Source: Conexibacter arvalis (GTDB lineage: Bacteria > Actinomycetota > Thermoleophilia > Solirubrobacterales > Solirubrobacteraceae). Taken from it: a stretch of DNA of 64,000 bases. The stretch lies in assembly GCF_014199525.1 (NCBI RefSeq), contig NZ_JACHNU010000001.1:744001-808000 (forward strand), written 5' to 3'. The notes beneath the pieces are model-generated. The model did no database searches. It was not told where the DNA came from and saw nothing but the letters and a program-made list of their open reading frames with translations. The stretch's first letter is position 1. Each line of letters opens with the position of its first letter. A program made the translations under genes and the position numbers. Shown one piece after another: positions 52,768-61,735 of the stretch.

Positions 52768-54072
52768 TCACGGCCCGAGCAGCGCCGCCGGCACGACGGC
52801 GATCCCGTCTGCGCGGCGATACGCCTCGGGCCCCGTCGTGACGACGACGGCGTCGAGCAGGTCGGGTCCGATCTCCCGCGCCAGCCAGCGCAGGTGGCGC
52901 AGGTCGTCGTCGCGCACGTCGCGCGCGAGCTTCACCTCGATTGCGGCGACCCGCCCGTCGGCACGCTCGACGATGAAGTCGACCTCCCGTCTTCCGCCGA
53001 TCGTCCGCAGGTGCTTGACAGAGGCCTCGGCCGCCTGCGCATACGTGCGCAGCGACAGCGCGACGAGCGACTCGAACAGGCGGCCGAGCAGCACGCCGTC
53101 GCGCGGCGCCGGCCCGCGCGGTCCCTCGCCTTCCAGCAGCGCGTCGGCGTCGACGCCGAGCAGCCGAGCGGCGAGCGCCGGGTCGGCGAGCTGGTGCTTG
53201 GGCGGCGAGGAGAGCCGCGAGAGCCGGTTGCGGGTCGGCTGCCAGGCTTCGACCGGGTCGAGGATCCACAGCCGCTCCAGCACGTCGCGGTACGGGATCG
53301 TCGTCGTCTTCGCCGGCTTGTCGCCGTGGCCGGCGGTCGCGGCGTCGCGGATCTGCTCGAACGACGCGCTCGTGGAGGAAGCCGCGGCGTAGGCGGTCAT
53401 CCACCGCCGCAGCGCGGCGGGGTCGCGGACCGCGCGGCCGAGCTCGGGGAAGTCGCAGTCGACGATCCGCAGCAGATAGCCGTCGAGCTGCGCCCGCAGC
53501 GCGCGGCCGGACAAGCCGCGCAGCCCCGGGAAGCCGGAACGGACGATCTCCTCGGCGTACTGCGCGAGTCGCACCTCCGTCGACCCCTCGATCGCCGGCC
53601 GCTCGCGCGCCAGCAGCCGCCTCAGGCTGACGGTCGGCTCCTGCAGCCCGCGCTCGGCCAGCGCGAGCGGCCGCATCCGCACGCTGACGATCCGTCCTGC
53701 GCCAGAGTGCGCGCCGCGGTCGGTCGGCTGCGTCGAGCCGGTCAGCAGGAACGAGCCCGGCGCGGCGCCGCGGTCGACGGCGCGCCGGACGAGGTCCCAC
53801 GTCTCGGGCACGTACTGCCACTCGTCGAGCAGCAACGGGCTCGGCCCGACGAGGAGGCGCGCGGAATCGCCGGCGGCGATGGCCCGCAGCGCCGGGTCGT
53901 CCAGCTCGCGGACCGAGGCCGCGCGCCGCTGGGCCGTCGCGGTCTTGCCGACGCCCTTGGCGCCTTCGAGCGCCAGCGCCGGAACGGCGGCGATCAGCTC
54001 ATCGAGTTCCCGATCGACGACGCGCGGGTGGTACGCGTCTGTCGAAGAGCCGCCTGAACTACCGTTCCGCAC
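52768..54072 (-). CDS. AAA ATPase with DUF4143 domain
   Basis: A 434-residue AAA_14/DUF4143 protein. Walker A is LEGAKGVGKTATAQRRAA (about residues 36-53), Walker B LLLDEWQYVPETWDLVRRAVD, and LLTGSTQP a sensor-like strand. The C-terminal part has ESLVALSLRTYAQAAEASVKHLRTIGGRREVDFIVER and AIEVKLARDV, a PD-(D/E)XK-like nuclease remnant seen in this family. Function is unknown; such genes move often by transfer. The GTG start lies inside a 23-bp tandem repeat, with TAGTGT 6 nt upstream. Confidence 0.88.
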   Translation of the reverse strand: MRNGSSGGSSTDAYHPRVVDRELDELIAAVPALALEGAKGVGKTATAQRRAASVRELDDPALRAIAAGDSARLLVGPSPLLLDEWQYVPETWDLVRRAVDRGAAPGSFLLTGSTQPTDRGAHSGAGRIVSVRMRPLALAERGLQEPTVSLRRLLARERPAIEGSTEVRLAQYAEEIVRSGFPGLRGLSGRALRAQLDGYLLRIVDCDFPELGRAVRDPAALRRWMTAYAAASSTSASFEQIRDAATAGHGDKPAKTTTIPYRDVLERLWILDPVEAWQPTRNRLSRLSSPPKHQLADPALAARLLGVDADALLEGEGPRGPAPRDGVLLGRLFESLVALSLRTYAQAAEASVKHLRTIGGRREVDFIVERADGRVAAIEVKLARDVRDDDLRHLRWLAREIGPDLLDAVVVTTGPEAYRRADGIAVVPAALLGP

Positions 54073-54141
54073 GGATCAACACTACCATTCCGCGCGGACC
54101 CACACTACTGATCCGCACGGATCAACACTACCGTTCCGCAC
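54063..54141. repeat. 23-bp tandem repeat (3 units plus a partial) forming promoter and start of the DUF4143 gene
   Basis: Units run 54063-54085, 54086-54108 and 54109-54131; a partial one starts at 54132. On the minus strand each unit contains TAGTGT, 6 nt, then a GTG or GCG. The innermost TAGTGT (54079-54084) and GTG (54072) are the apparent leaderless promoter and start. The outermost full unit offers a second GTG at 54118, which opens a 19-codon reading frame that ends just past the real start. Confidence 0.85.
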
Positions 54142-54184
54142 TGCACCTGGAGGCCCGTCTCGGACGTGCGGGCCCTGGAACGCA

Positions 54185-54214
54185 CGAAGGGCCCGGCGGT
54201 TGCCGGGCCCTTCG
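54185..54214 (-). terminator. groEL terminator hairpin
   Basis: A perfect 13-bp stem (54185-54197 with 54202-54214) with a 4-nt loop, about 75 bp beyond the groEL stop on the minus strand. It lies between convergent-facing ends in an otherwise plain gap, so it most likely ends the groESL transcript. Confidence 0.7.
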
Positions 54215-54287
54215 GTGAAACGGTTCCCGCCCGGATGGGCGGGTCGGTGGAGCGGGGCGGTCCGCTCCGGGAGGCCGGGAGGCCTCC

Positions 54288-55922
54288 TTACATCATGCCG
54301 CCCATGCCGCCCATGTCGGGCATGCCGGCGCCGGCGCCGCCGTCCTTCTCCGGGACCTCGGCGACGATCGCCTCGGTCGTGAGGATGTTCTTGGCGATCG
54401 ACGCGGCGTTCTGGAGCGCGGAGCGCGTCACCATCGCCGGGTCGAGCACGCCCTCGGCGACGAGGTCGACGATCTCGCCGGTCGCCGCGTTGAGGCCGTG
54501 GCCCTTCTTCGCCTTGCGGACGTCGTTGACGACGACCGAGCCCTCGAGACCCGCGTTGTGCGAGATCTGGCGGAGCGGCTCCTCGAGCGAGCGGAGGATG
54601 ATCTTCGCGCCGGTGCGCTCGTCGCCCTCGGCGATCGCGTCGAGGTCGATCGCGTCGGCTGACTGCAGCAGGGCGACGCCGCCGCCCGGCACGATGCCCT
54701 CCTCGAGGGCGGCGCGCGTGGCCTGCAGCGCGTCCTCGACGCGGTGCTTCTTCTCCTTCATCTCCGTCTCGGTCGCCGCGCCGACCTTCACGACGGCGAC
54801 GCCGCCGGAGAGCTTGGCGAGACGCTCCTGGAGCTTCTCACGGTCGAAGTCCGAGTCCGTGGTCTCGATCTCCGACTTGATCTGCTTGATGCGGCCCTTG
54901 ATCGCCTCGGCGTCGCCGGCGCCGTCGATGATCGTCGTGTTGTCCTTCGCGACGACGACGCGGCGGGCGCGGCCGAGCTGCGAGATCTGCGTGTTCTCGA
55001 GCTTGAGGCCGAGGTCCTCGGTGATGACCTCGCCGCCGGAGAGGATCGCGATGTCCTCGAGCATGCGCTTGCGGCGGTCGCCGAAGCCCGGAGCCTTGAC
55101 GGCGACGCCGGTGAAGGTGCCGCGCAGCTTGTTGACGACGAGCGTCGCGAGCGCCTCGCCCTCGACGTCCTCGGCGATGATCAGCAGCGGCTTGCCCGAC
55201 TGGATGACGGCCTCGAGGACCGGCAGCACGTCGCGGACCGAGCCGATCTTGGAGTTCGCGATGAGGATGTACGGATCCTCGAGCACGGCCTCCATGCGAT
55301 CCTGGTCGGTGACCATGTAGGGCGAGATGTAGCCCTTGTCGAACTGCATGCCCTCGGTGAACTCGAGGTCCATGCCGAAGGTCTGGCCCTCCTCGACGTT
55401 CACGACGCCGTCCTTGCCGACCTTCTCGATCGCGTCGGCGATGACCGCGCCGATCTCCTCGTCACCGGCGGAGAGCGCGGCGACGCGGGCGATCTGGTCC
55501 TTGCCGCCGACGTCCTTGGAGAGCTTGCGGATCGCCTCGACGACGTCCTCGACGGCCTTCTCGATGCCGCGCTTGAGGGCGAGCGGGTTGGCGCCGGCCG
55601 CGACGTTCTTGAGACCCTCGCGGACGATCGCCTGCGCGAGGACCGTGGCGGTCGTCGTGCCGTCGCCGGCGATGTCGTTGGTCGCCGTGGCGACCTCGCG
55701 GACGAGCTGGGCGCCCTGGTTCTGGAAGACGTCCTCGACCTCGATCTCACGGGCGATCGTGACGCCGTCGTTCGTGATCGTCGGGGCGCCGAACTTCTTG
55801 TCGAGGACGACGTAGCGGCCCTTCGGGCCGAGCGTGACCTTGACGGCGTTGGCAACCGCGTCGACGCCGGCCTCGAGGGCCTTGCGCGCGTCCGCGTCGT
55901 ACTTCAGTTCCTTGTGAGCCAT
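54288..55922 (-). CDS. groL: Chaperonin GroEL (60 kDa)
   Basis: A 544-residue chaperonin subunit forming the double-ring folding chamber. Features are [31 protein letters not shown] near the N terminus, [16 protein letters not shown] (ATP-site loop, about residues 84-99), the central apical domain, and VVPGGG-like [11 protein letters not shown] near 412. The end is the Gly/Met tail (GGMGGMM). It is the second gene of the CIRCE-controlled groES-groEL operon. Confidence 0.99.
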   Translation of the reverse strand: MAHKELKYDADARKALEAGVDAVANAVKVTLGPKGRYVVLDKKFGAPTITNDGVTIAREIEVEDVFQNQGAQLVREVATATNDIAGDGTTTATVLAQAIVREGLKNVAAGANPLALKRGIEKAVEDVVEAIRKLSKDVGGKDQIARVAALSAGDEEIGAVIADAIEKVGKDGVVNVEEGQTFGMDLEFTEGMQFDKGYISPYMVTDQDRMEAVLEDPYILIANSKIGSVRDVLPVLEAVIQSGKPLLIIAEDVEGEALATLVVNKLRGTFTGVAVKAPGFGDRRKRMLEDIAILSGGEVITEDLGLKLENTQISQLGRARRVVVAKDNTTIIDGAGDAEAIKGRIKQIKSEIETTDSDFDREKLQERLAKLSGGVAVVKVGAATETEMKEKKHRVEDALQATRAALEEGIVPGGGVALLQSADAIDLDAIAEGDERTGAKIILRSLEEPLRQISHNAGLEGSVVVNDVRKAKKGHGLNAATGEIVDLVAEGVLDPAMVTRSALQNAASIAKNILTTEAIVAEVPEKDGGAGAGMPDMGGMGGMM

Positions 55923-55958
55923 GTCTGGTTCGTTCTCCTGTGGGTGAGCGGGAGGGCC

Positions 55959-56252
55959 CTACGACGTGACCTTGGCCAGGACGTCCGACTCGCGCAGCAC
56001 GAGCAGGTCCTCGCCGTCGATCTTGATCTCGGTGCCGCCGTACTTGCTGTAGAGGACCTCGTCGCCCTCGCTCACGTCGAGCGGGATGCGCTTCTCCCCG
56101 TCCTCGTCCCACTTGCCGTCGCCGACGGCGATGACCTTGCCCTTCTGGGGCTTCTCCTTGGCCGTGTCGGGAAGCACGAGACCGCTCGCGGTGGTCTCCT
56201 CCTCCTCGACCGCCCGCACGATCAGCCGATCGCCAAGGGGCTTGAGCTTCAT
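55959..56252 (-). CDS. groS: Co-chaperonin GroES (10 kDa)
   Basis: A 97-residue lid protein for GroEL. It opens [28 protein letters not shown] (family signature, with the mobile loop [18 protein letters not shown]) and ends with [23 protein letters not shown]. Start: ATG 56252 has GGAGG 9 nt upstream; a TTG three codons earlier is not needed. The gap to groEL is 36 bp. It is controlled by two CIRCE elements upstream. Confidence 0.98.
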   Translation of the reverse strand: MKLKPLGDRLIVRAVEEEETTASGLVLPDTAKEKPQKGKVIAVGDGKWDEDGEKRIPLDVSEGDEVLYSKYGGTEIKIDGEDLLVLRESDVLAKVTS

Positions 56253-56297
56253 GTGATGCAACCTCCGGGATGGAAAGGGAGTGCAGTGGGGTCGTGT

Positions 56298-56324
56298 TTG
56301 GCACTCTCAGCACGAGAGTGCCAG
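56298..56324. promoter_or_regulatory. CIRCE operator, proximal
   Basis: TTGGCACTC-N9-GAGTGCCAG matches the HrcA-binding CIRCE consensus (TTAGCACTC-N9-GAGTGCTAA). It starts 46 nt before the groES ATG and directly after the -10, so it would be in the mRNA leader and cover the start region. Confidence 0.92.
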
Positions 56325-56333
56325 CGTGTGACC

Positions 56334-56362
56334 ACTATAACCATCCGCGGGCCGGATGGAAA
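56334..56362 (-). promoter_or_regulatory. Promoter of groESL
   Basis: On the minus strand, TATAGT (56334-56339) is the -10 and TTTCCA, 17 bp upstream, the -35. The promoter sits between the two CIRCE elements. Confidence 0.65.
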
Positions 56363-56369
56363 GCGAAAT

Positions 56370-56396
56370 TTGGCACTCTCGGCATGAGAGTGCCAA
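56370..56396. promoter_or_regulatory. CIRCE operator, distal
   Basis: TTGGCACTC-N9-GAGTGCCAA is a perfect inverted repeat with 9-bp arms. With the proximal copy it flanks the groESL promoter on both sides, giving tight HrcA repression that is relieved by heat. hrcA itself is not in the window. Confidence 0.92.
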
Positions 56397-56489
56397 AGGC
56401 GGGCGCGCATCCGCTCCGGAAGCGGGTGCGACGAGCGGGGACGGGAGCTGCGCAGCGCGGTCGCCGACCGGGCGACCGTCGCGACGGCG

Positions 56490-56888
56490 TCAGTTCTGGG
56501 CGCCGCCGATGCCGTGCAGGCGGTCGCGGATCGTCGGCGGGCGGTCGATGATCTGCGAGAAGCGCACGACCGTCACGATGTCGTCGAGCTCGACTCTGCG
56601 GTCGTAGATCTGCTCGAGGAAGTGGACCATCTCCTCGGTGCGGCGGAACTCGGGGTTGTCGTGCTCGATGTCGCGCGGCGAGAGGTCCTTGACCCGCTTC
56701 ACCTCGACCGAGTCGATCACCGCGTGGAAGATCCGCTCGCGCGGCGAGTACTGGTAGCCGATCGTCACCAGCACGCAGTCGTTCTTGCGGTACTTGTGCG
56801 ACTTGTCGCCGAGCCGGATCGTCGCCGTCTTGCGGCCGTTCCGAAGCTGGTCGGCGAAGACGGCCGAGTAGAAGTTCAGCACGCGCAC
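56490..56888 (-). CDS. ASCH domain protein
   Basis: A 132-residue ASCH-fold (PUA-like) protein, possibly binding RNA or modified nucleosides. Typical are NFYSAVFADQLRNGRKTATIRLGDKSHKYRKNDCVLVTIGY (residues 5-45, with the conserved G-x-K-x-x-T-I-R core) and the C-terminal FLEQIYDRRVELDDIVTVVRFSQI. The start is GTG 56888, 12 bp after the NUDIX stop, so it is the last gene of a CRP-NUDIX-ASCH operon. Confidence 0.85.
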   Translation of the reverse strand: MRVLNFYSAVFADQLRNGRKTATIRLGDKSHKYRKNDCVLVTIGYQYSPRERIFHAVIDSVEVKRVKDLSPRDIEHDNPEFRRTEEMVHFLEQIYDRRVELDDIVTVVRFSQIIDRPPTIRDRLHGIGGAQN

Positions 56889-56900
56889 GGAGACACCACC

Positions 56901-57347
56901 CTATCGTTCCCGCGAGATCGCCGACAGTGCGCGCTGCACCATCTCGCGCTCGCCTCTGTAGCTGAGCGCTCTGGCCGCCTCCGCGAGCGGCATCCAGCGC
57001 GCCTCCTCGACCTCGTCGTCGTGATCCTCCAGCGCGCCCGAGCGGTAGTCGAACAGGAAGAAGCGGACCATCTTGAAGATCCGCTGGCCGTCGCGCTGGT
57101 AGAAGTAGCGCACGTCGCCGAGCTTCTCGACGAGGTCGGCGTCGACGCCGGCCTCCTCGCGCACCTCGCGCCGCGCCGCCTGCTCGGCCGTCTCGCCCGG
57201 GTCGACGTGGCCCTTCGGCAGGCCGAGCACTCTCTGCCCCTGGGCGCCGCGCCGCGTCGGGACGATCACGATCACCTCGCCGTCGCGCACGACGACGCCG
57301 CCCGCCGACAGCTCGCGCGCGTCGTCGCGCCGGCCGTCAGTAGACAT
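56901..57347 (-). CDS. NUDIX hydrolase
   Basis: A 148-residue pyrophosphohydrolase. The Nudix box is GHVDPGETAEQAARREVREEAGV (about residues 46-68), intact with its REVREEAG acidic core. Substrates of this type include oxidised nucleotides or diadenosine polyphosphates; not determinable here. Its ATG lies 11 bp inside the 3' end of the upstream CRP gene, which implies coupled translation. Confidence 0.92.
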   Translation of the reverse strand: MSTDGRRDDARELSAGGVVVRDGEVIVIVPTRRGAQGQRVLGLPKGHVDPGETAEQAARREVREEAGVDADLVEKLGDVRYFYQRDGQRIFKMVRFFLFDYRSGALEDHDDEVEEARWMPLAEAARALSYRGEREMVQRALSAISRER

Positions 57348-58032
57348 ACCGCTCGAGCGCCGAGGGATCGTGGACGGTCAGCTTGCCGCGGCCCTGCTCG
57401 ATCACGCCGGCCCGCTCCAGCACGGCGAGGAAGCGGCTGGCCGACTCGCGCGAGGAGCCGGCGAGCTTCGCGATGTCGGCCTGGGTCGCGCTGACGAGCA
57501 CGTCGCGCTCGCCGGCGCCCTCGTCCTGCGCCTCCTTCACGAGCTGCATCACGACGTTCGCGACGCGGCTCTGGACCGTCTGGAACGACTGGCTGGCGAT
57601 CCGCTCGTTGGCGGCGCGCAGGCGGCGGCCGAGCGAGATCACGAGCTTGACGGCGATGTCGGGGTGCTCGCGCATCAGCCGGCGCATGTCGGAGCCAAGG
57701 ATCGCGATCGCCTCGACGCCGTCGAGCGTCTCGATCGTCGCCGAGCGGCGCTCGTCCTCGAACATCGCCAGCTCGCCGAAGATGTCGCCGGGCCCGAAGT
57801 TCGCGAGCGTGATCGTGCGGCCGTCGGCATGCTCGCGGATCACCCGCACATGCCCGCGCTTCAGCACGTAGCAGGTGTCGCTCGCATCGCCCTCGCGAAA
57901 GATCACGCGGCCCGGCTCGTAGCGGCGCGGCACGGCGACCTCCGCCACGCGCGACAGCTCCTCCGGGCCGAGCGCCTCGAACGTGGGCACCCGCGCAAGC
58001 AGCGCGACGGTGTCCTCGGTGCTCGTTGCCAC
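57337..58032 (-). CDS. Crp/Fnr family transcriptional regulator
   Basis: A 231-residue regulator. The N-terminal cyclic-nucleotide-binding barrel has GRVIFREGDASDTCYVLKRGHVRVIRE and the phosphate-binding PGDIFGELAMFEDERRSATIETL (about residues 80-103). A long dimer helix follows, then the HTH (SATQADIAKLAGSSRESASRFLAVLERAGVI). It is closest to the actinobacterial GlxR/Cmr type, so cAMP is a likely ligand. It starts with GTG 58032 and heads the NUDIX-ASCH operon. Confidence 0.93.
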   Translation of the reverse strand: MATSTEDTVALLARVPTFEALGPEELSRVAEVAVPRRYEPGRVIFREGDASDTCYVLKRGHVRVIREHADGRTITLANFGPGDIFGELAMFEDERRSATIETLDGVEAIAILGSDMRRLMREHPDIAVKLVISLGRRLRAANERIASQSFQTVQSRVANVVMQLVKEAQDEGAGERDVLVSATQADIAKLAGSSRESASRFLAVLERAGVIEQGRGKLTVHDPSALERYVY

Positions 58033-58154
58033 GCAAGGTATGTATCAGAACGGCGACGAGGCGAGCGCCCGCCCGGACGCCGATTCCCACGTTTCGGGGG
58101 GTTTGCGCGGGAAGGCCCACGCAAACCCTCCCGTCGTGGCGCGAGCGGCCCTCC

Positions 58155-59612
58155 TCAGACCGCGTCGAGCGCCTGCTCGCGGCGTCGCCGGCGCAGCGCG
58201 CGCGCAAGCGGCCATGCGCAGGCGGCGAGCAGCGCCAGCGGCACCAGCGCGGCCGCCGCGATCACCGCGACGCCCGCGGTGACGGCGAGCAGCCGGCCGG
58301 CGTCGTCGAAGGCGGCGCCGGGGGTGAAGGCGCCGTCGTCGTGCTCGGAGGCGCGCTCGTCGGTCCGGACGGTCAGCGTGACGCGGCTGAAGTCGACGCG
58401 CCGGTCGAGCGCCCGCTGGTCGCGCTCCCAGGCGGCGATGCGCCGGTCGAGCGTCTGCAGCTCGCCGCTCAGGCGGTCGATCTCCTCCTGGTCGGTCGCC
58501 GCTCTGAGCGCGTTCGCGGTCGCCGTGCGGCGGGCCTCGGCGGCCGACAGCCGGCGCCGGATCGTGACGTGCGCCTGGTTGACGTCGAGCGCCTCGTCGG
58601 TGCGCGACAGCGCGCGCGCATCGGGCAGGTCGGAGAGCTGCGCCAGCGCGCGCTGCAGCCGGTCGGCCGGGATCCGCAGGTCGAAGCGCGCCTCCCCGCC
58701 GTCCTCGCGGGTCGCGACGGTCGAGGCGTCGACGATCCCGCCGTTGCGGGCGACGACGCCGAGCACGCCCTGCGCGACGTCGCCGAGGCGGTCGGCCGGG
58801 GCGCCCAACTCGACGCTCGCGGAGCGCTCGATCTTGCGGGCGGCGCCGCTGGCCGGCGGGGCCGACTGGGCCGCGAGCGGCGGCGCGGTCGCTGCACCGG
58901 CGCCGCCCGCGCCGCTGGCCGCCTGCATCAGCCCGCGCCGGCGGCCCTGCAACGGCGCCGCCGATTCGCGCTCGAAGCGGAGCGGCGGAGCGGCGCTTTC
59001 GAGCGCGGCTCCGCCGTCGGCGTCGCGCGCCGCCGTTCCGCCGTCCGTGTCGCTCGCCGCCCCACCGCTGAGTGCGTCGCTGATCGCCGCGCCGCCGCTG
59101 ACGGGGCTGTCGCTCGTACCGCCTCCGCCGCCGGTGACGTCGACGGCGACGACGATCGCGACCAGCGCGGCGAGGCCGGTCGCCGTGGCGGCCGGCGCGA
59201 ACGGGATGCGGGCGAGCAGGCCGCGGCGGCGGGTGCCGCCGCCCGTGCGGCGCGCCGTCGCCGGCGCGCCGCCGTTCGCGGCGCTCGTACCGCTCGCACC
59301 GTCCGCGGCGCTCCCGCCGTTCGCGGCGCTAGCACCGTCCACGTTGCTCCCGCCAACCGCGGCGCTCCCGCCGTCCGCAGAACGCAGCGCGGCGAACGCG
59401 TCGGCGCGTGCGCCGGCGAATCTCGTCGCCACGCGCGCGTCGAGCGCGGCGCGGAACTCCGGGTCCGATCTGGGGCGCTCGGCGACGAGCGCCGTCGCGA
59501 GCCGCGCGAGGTCGGCCTCCTCGGCGCCGACGGGGTTGCCGGCGAGGGCGGCGTCGATCGCGGCCAGCTCGCGCGCGGCGGTGGGATCGGGTGCGCTGCT
59601 ACGACGGCGCAT
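58155..59612 (-). CDS. DUF4349 membrane protein, probable anti-sigma partner
   Basis: A 485-residue protein. Residues 1-75 resemble the cytoplasmic part of an anti-sigma factor (helical, no zinc CHCC). Then comes an Asn/Gly/Ser/Ala repeat (about 80-115), a first membrane helix (AATATGLAALVAIVVAVDV), an extracellular part with a DUF4349 domain (IERSASVELGAPADRLGDVAQGV ... RFDLRIPADRLQRALAQLSDL), a coiled coil (ATDQEEIDRLSGELQTLDRRIAAWERDQ), and a second helix near the C terminus. It overlaps the ECF sigma gene by 14 bp, so a sigma/anti-sigma pair is likely. Confidence 0.8.
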   Translation of the reverse strand: MRRRSSAPDPTAARELAAIDAALAGNPVGAEEADLARLATALVAERPRSDPEFRAALDARVATRFAGARADAFAALRSADGGSAAVGGSNVDGASAANGGSAADGASGTSAANGGAPATARRTGGGTRRRGLLARIPFAPAATATGLAALVAIVVAVDVTGGGGGTSDSPVSGGAAISDALSGGAASDTDGGTAARDADGGAALESAAPPLRFERESAAPLQGRRRGLMQAASGAGGAGAATAPPLAAQSAPPASGAARKIERSASVELGAPADRLGDVAQGVLGVVARNGGIVDASTVATREDGGEARFDLRIPADRLQRALAQLSDLPDARALSRTDEALDVNQAHVTIRRRLSAAEARRTATANALRAATDQEEIDRLSGELQTLDRRIAAWERDQRALDRRVDFSRVTLTVRTDERASEHDDGAFTPGAAFDDAGRLLAVTAGVAVIAAAALVPLALLAACAWPLARALRRRRREQALDAV

Positions 59613-60132
59613 GGCAGGCCTTCCTCAGCTTCGTCATGGTGCGGTGCAGGAGCGTGCCGGCGTTCGTCTCGCTGACGCCGAGGACGGAGGCGATCTCGGC
59701 GTTGGAGAGGCCGGCGTGGAACTTGAGCGCGACCAGCTCGCGCTCGCGCGGGGCGAGCCGTTCGAGCGCGGCGCGGACCGTCGTGCGCGCGAGCGCGTGG
59801 TCGGCGGCATCGTCGACCGCCGTCGCCTCGGCGTCGCGCGGATCGGCCGCGAGCGCGGCGTGGCGTCTGCGCCTGCGCAGCTCGTCGAGCGCGGCGTTGC
59901 GCGCGATCCCGAACAGCCAGGCGCGCTCGTCGCCGCGCCGGCGGTCGAACGAGCGCCGACGGCGGTAGGCGCGCTCGAACGCGAGCGCCGTCACGTCCTC
60001 CGCGGCCGCGGCGTCTCGCAGCAGCGTCGCGACGTATCCGTAGACGTCGTCGCGGCTGGAGCGGTAGAGCGCCTCGAAGCGCTCCCAGCTGGTGTCCACG
60101 GCCGTCGGCGTGGCGGTCATGGTGGCGTTCAC
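59599..60132 (-). CDS. ECF-type RNA polymerase sigma factor
   Basis: A 177-residue sigma factor. Region 2 is [41 protein letters not shown] and then [19 protein letters not shown] (residues 19-86); region 4 is [51 protein letters not shown] (about 119-170). It has an ECF-only layout. The GTG at 60132 has TAGTGT 4 nt upstream; ATG 60120 is the alternative. It is paired with the DUF4349 membrane protein that overlaps it. Confidence 0.92.
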   Translation of the reverse strand: MNATMTATPTAVDTSWERFEALYRSSRDDVYGYVATLLRDAAAAEDVTALAFERAYRRRRSFDRRRGDERAWLFGIARNAALDELRRRRRHAALAADPRDAEATAVDDAADHALARTTVRAALERLAPRERELVALKFHAGLSNAEIASVLGVSETNAGTLLHRTMTKLRKACHAPS

Positions 60133-60173
60133 ACCGACACTACGCGCCAGCCGGCGCGCTCGTCACAGGAATC

Positions 60174-60893
60174 TCAGGCGAACAGCCGCGGGTCGTTCGT
60201 GATGACGCCGGTGACGCCCATCGCCGCCAGCGCGCGGATGCGCGCGGCGTCGTCGACGGTCCAGACGTAGCACTCGCCTCCGGCCGCGGCGATCGTCGCG
60301 ACGAGGCGCGGCGTCACCAGCCGCCAGTGGACCATCAGCGCGTCGCAGCGGCCGGCGCGCAGGGCGGCCGCGGCGCGCGCCGGCAGGGCGCTGCGCATCA
60401 GCTGCAGGACCGCGAACGCCGGCAGCTTGTACAGCGCCGAGGTGGTGTAGTCGCGGCGGGCGCGCGGCACCGACCAGCCGAGCCGCAGCCGCGGCTCGTA
60501 GGCGCGGACGCGGGCGAGGCTCTCCAGATGGGTCGAGGAGATCAGCGTCCGCTCGACGAGGTCGTGGGCGCGGAGCGCGTCGACGACGCGCAGCTCGTAG
60601 CCGGGGAGCTTCAGGTCGACGTCGAGCTCGATCCCGTCGAACGGCTGGGCGGCGAGGTGGGCGAGCCCGTCGCCGAGGCCGAGCGGCGGCTCGCCGCCGC
60701 GCAGGTCGCCGTAGTCGTGCGCCAGCAGCAGCCGGCCGCGGGCGACGTCCGGCCGGCCGTCGGCGCCGAGGTCGGGCAGCACGTCGAACTCGATCATGTC
60801 GACGCCGGCGGCGAGCGCGGCGTCGAAGCTCGCGAGCGTGTTGCCGGGCGCGATCAGGTCGGCGCCCTTGTGGCCGATCCGCTTGACCGTCAT
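60174..60893 (-). CDS. Glycerophosphodiester phosphodiesterase family protein
   Basis: A 239-residue TIM-barrel GDPD enzyme. Catalytic segments are [34 protein letters not shown] (GHKG with first His and the E-x-D metal pair, residues 5-38), AHDYGDL with the second His, and the C-terminal [25 protein letters not shown]. It hydrolyses glycerophosphodiesters to glycerol 3-phosphate. Its ATG overlaps the Nei stop (ATGA), so it is translated after it. Confidence 0.92.
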   Translation of the reverse strand: MTVKRIGHKGADLIAPGNTLASFDAALAAGVDMIEFDVLPDLGADGRPDVARGRLLLAHDYGDLRGGEPPLGLGDGLAHLAAQPFDGIELDVDLKLPGYELRVVDALRAHDLVERTLISSTHLESLARVRAYEPRLRLGWSVPRARRDYTTSALYKLPAFAVLQLMRSALPARAAAALRAGRCDALMVHWRLVTPRLVATIAAAGGECYVWTVDDAARIRALAAMGVTGVITNDPRLFA

Positions 60894-61675
60894 CGCTGGC
60901 ATCCCGGGCACCAGTAGGTGATGCGGTTGTCGTCGCCCTGGCCGCGGGCGCGGATCGTCTCGCCGCAGCGCGGGCACGGCATGCCGGCGCGCTTGTAGAC
61001 GCGCCGGTCGTCGCGCTCGGAGGGGAAGCCGTCGACGCGTGCGGCGGCGAGCATCCGCGGGCGGGCGTGCTCGACGATCGCGACCGCCTCCTCGTCGCGC
61101 ACGTCGCGCACCGGCCGCCACGGGTCGACCGCCGCGCCCCAGCAGCCCTCGGTCTTCCAGATGTTCCCGATCCCGGCGACGTTGCGCTGGTCGAGCAGCG
61201 CGTCGCCGATCGTGCGCGACTGGTCGTCGGCGCGCAGCCGGCGCAGGAAGCGCTCCGGCGCGAAGTCGTCGGCGAGCAGGTCAGGGCCGAGCGCGCGCAG
61301 GCGCTGGTCGAAGCGCGTCCGCGAATCGGTCATCAGCTCCAGCACCGGCCCGTCGAACTCGACCACCTCCACCTCGCCGGCGCGCACGACCAGCCACGCC
61401 CGTCGCGGCGACTTGCGCCAGCGGGCGCCGGGCGGGTAGACGGCCCAGGCGCCGTTCATGCGCAGGTGGGAGTGCAGCGTCAGGCCGCCTTCGAAGCGCA
61501 GGAAGAGGTGCTTGCCATAGGGGTCGACGCGCGTGACGCGCCGCCCCGCCAGCCGCTGCGGCCAGCGGTCGGGCGCGTGGCGCGGCTGTGGCGTGCGGAT
61601 CTCGTCCGGCACGTTGCCCTCCAGCACCGGGCGGATGCGTCGCGCGGCGCGGAGGATCGTGTCGCCCTCGGGCAT
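60890..61675 (-). CDS. Formamidopyrimidine/endonuclease VIII (Fpg/Nei) DNA glycosylase
   Basis: A 261-residue base-excision glycosylase. The N terminus is [19 protein letters not shown], with catalytic Pro2 and Glu3 and the Nei-type DTI. The beta-clamp Lys is in [11 protein letters not shown], the H2TH motif in [23 protein letters not shown], and the zinc finger ([12 protein letters not shown] ... YWCPGCQ) closes it. Nei2-like actinobacterial members remove oxidised pyrimidines. ATG 61675 has TACCCT 7 nt upstream. Confidence 0.94.
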   Translation of the reverse strand: MPEGDTILRAARRIRPVLEGNVPDEIRTPQPRHAPDRWPQRLAGRRVTRVDPYGKHLFLRFEGGLTLHSHLRMNGAWAVYPPGARWRKSPRRAWLVVRAGEVEVVEFDGPVLELMTDSRTRFDQRLRALGPDLLADDFAPERFLRRLRADDQSRTIGDALLDQRNVAGIGNIWKTEGCWGAAVDPWRPVRDVRDEEAVAIVEHARPRMLAAARVDGFPSERDDRRVYKRAGMPCPRCGETIRARGQGDDNRITYWCPGCQR

Positions 61676-61735
61676 CCCACACAGGGTACGAAGCCCGGCC
61701 AGCCGCCGGTGAAGGAGCTGTGAGCGCGGCGGCCG

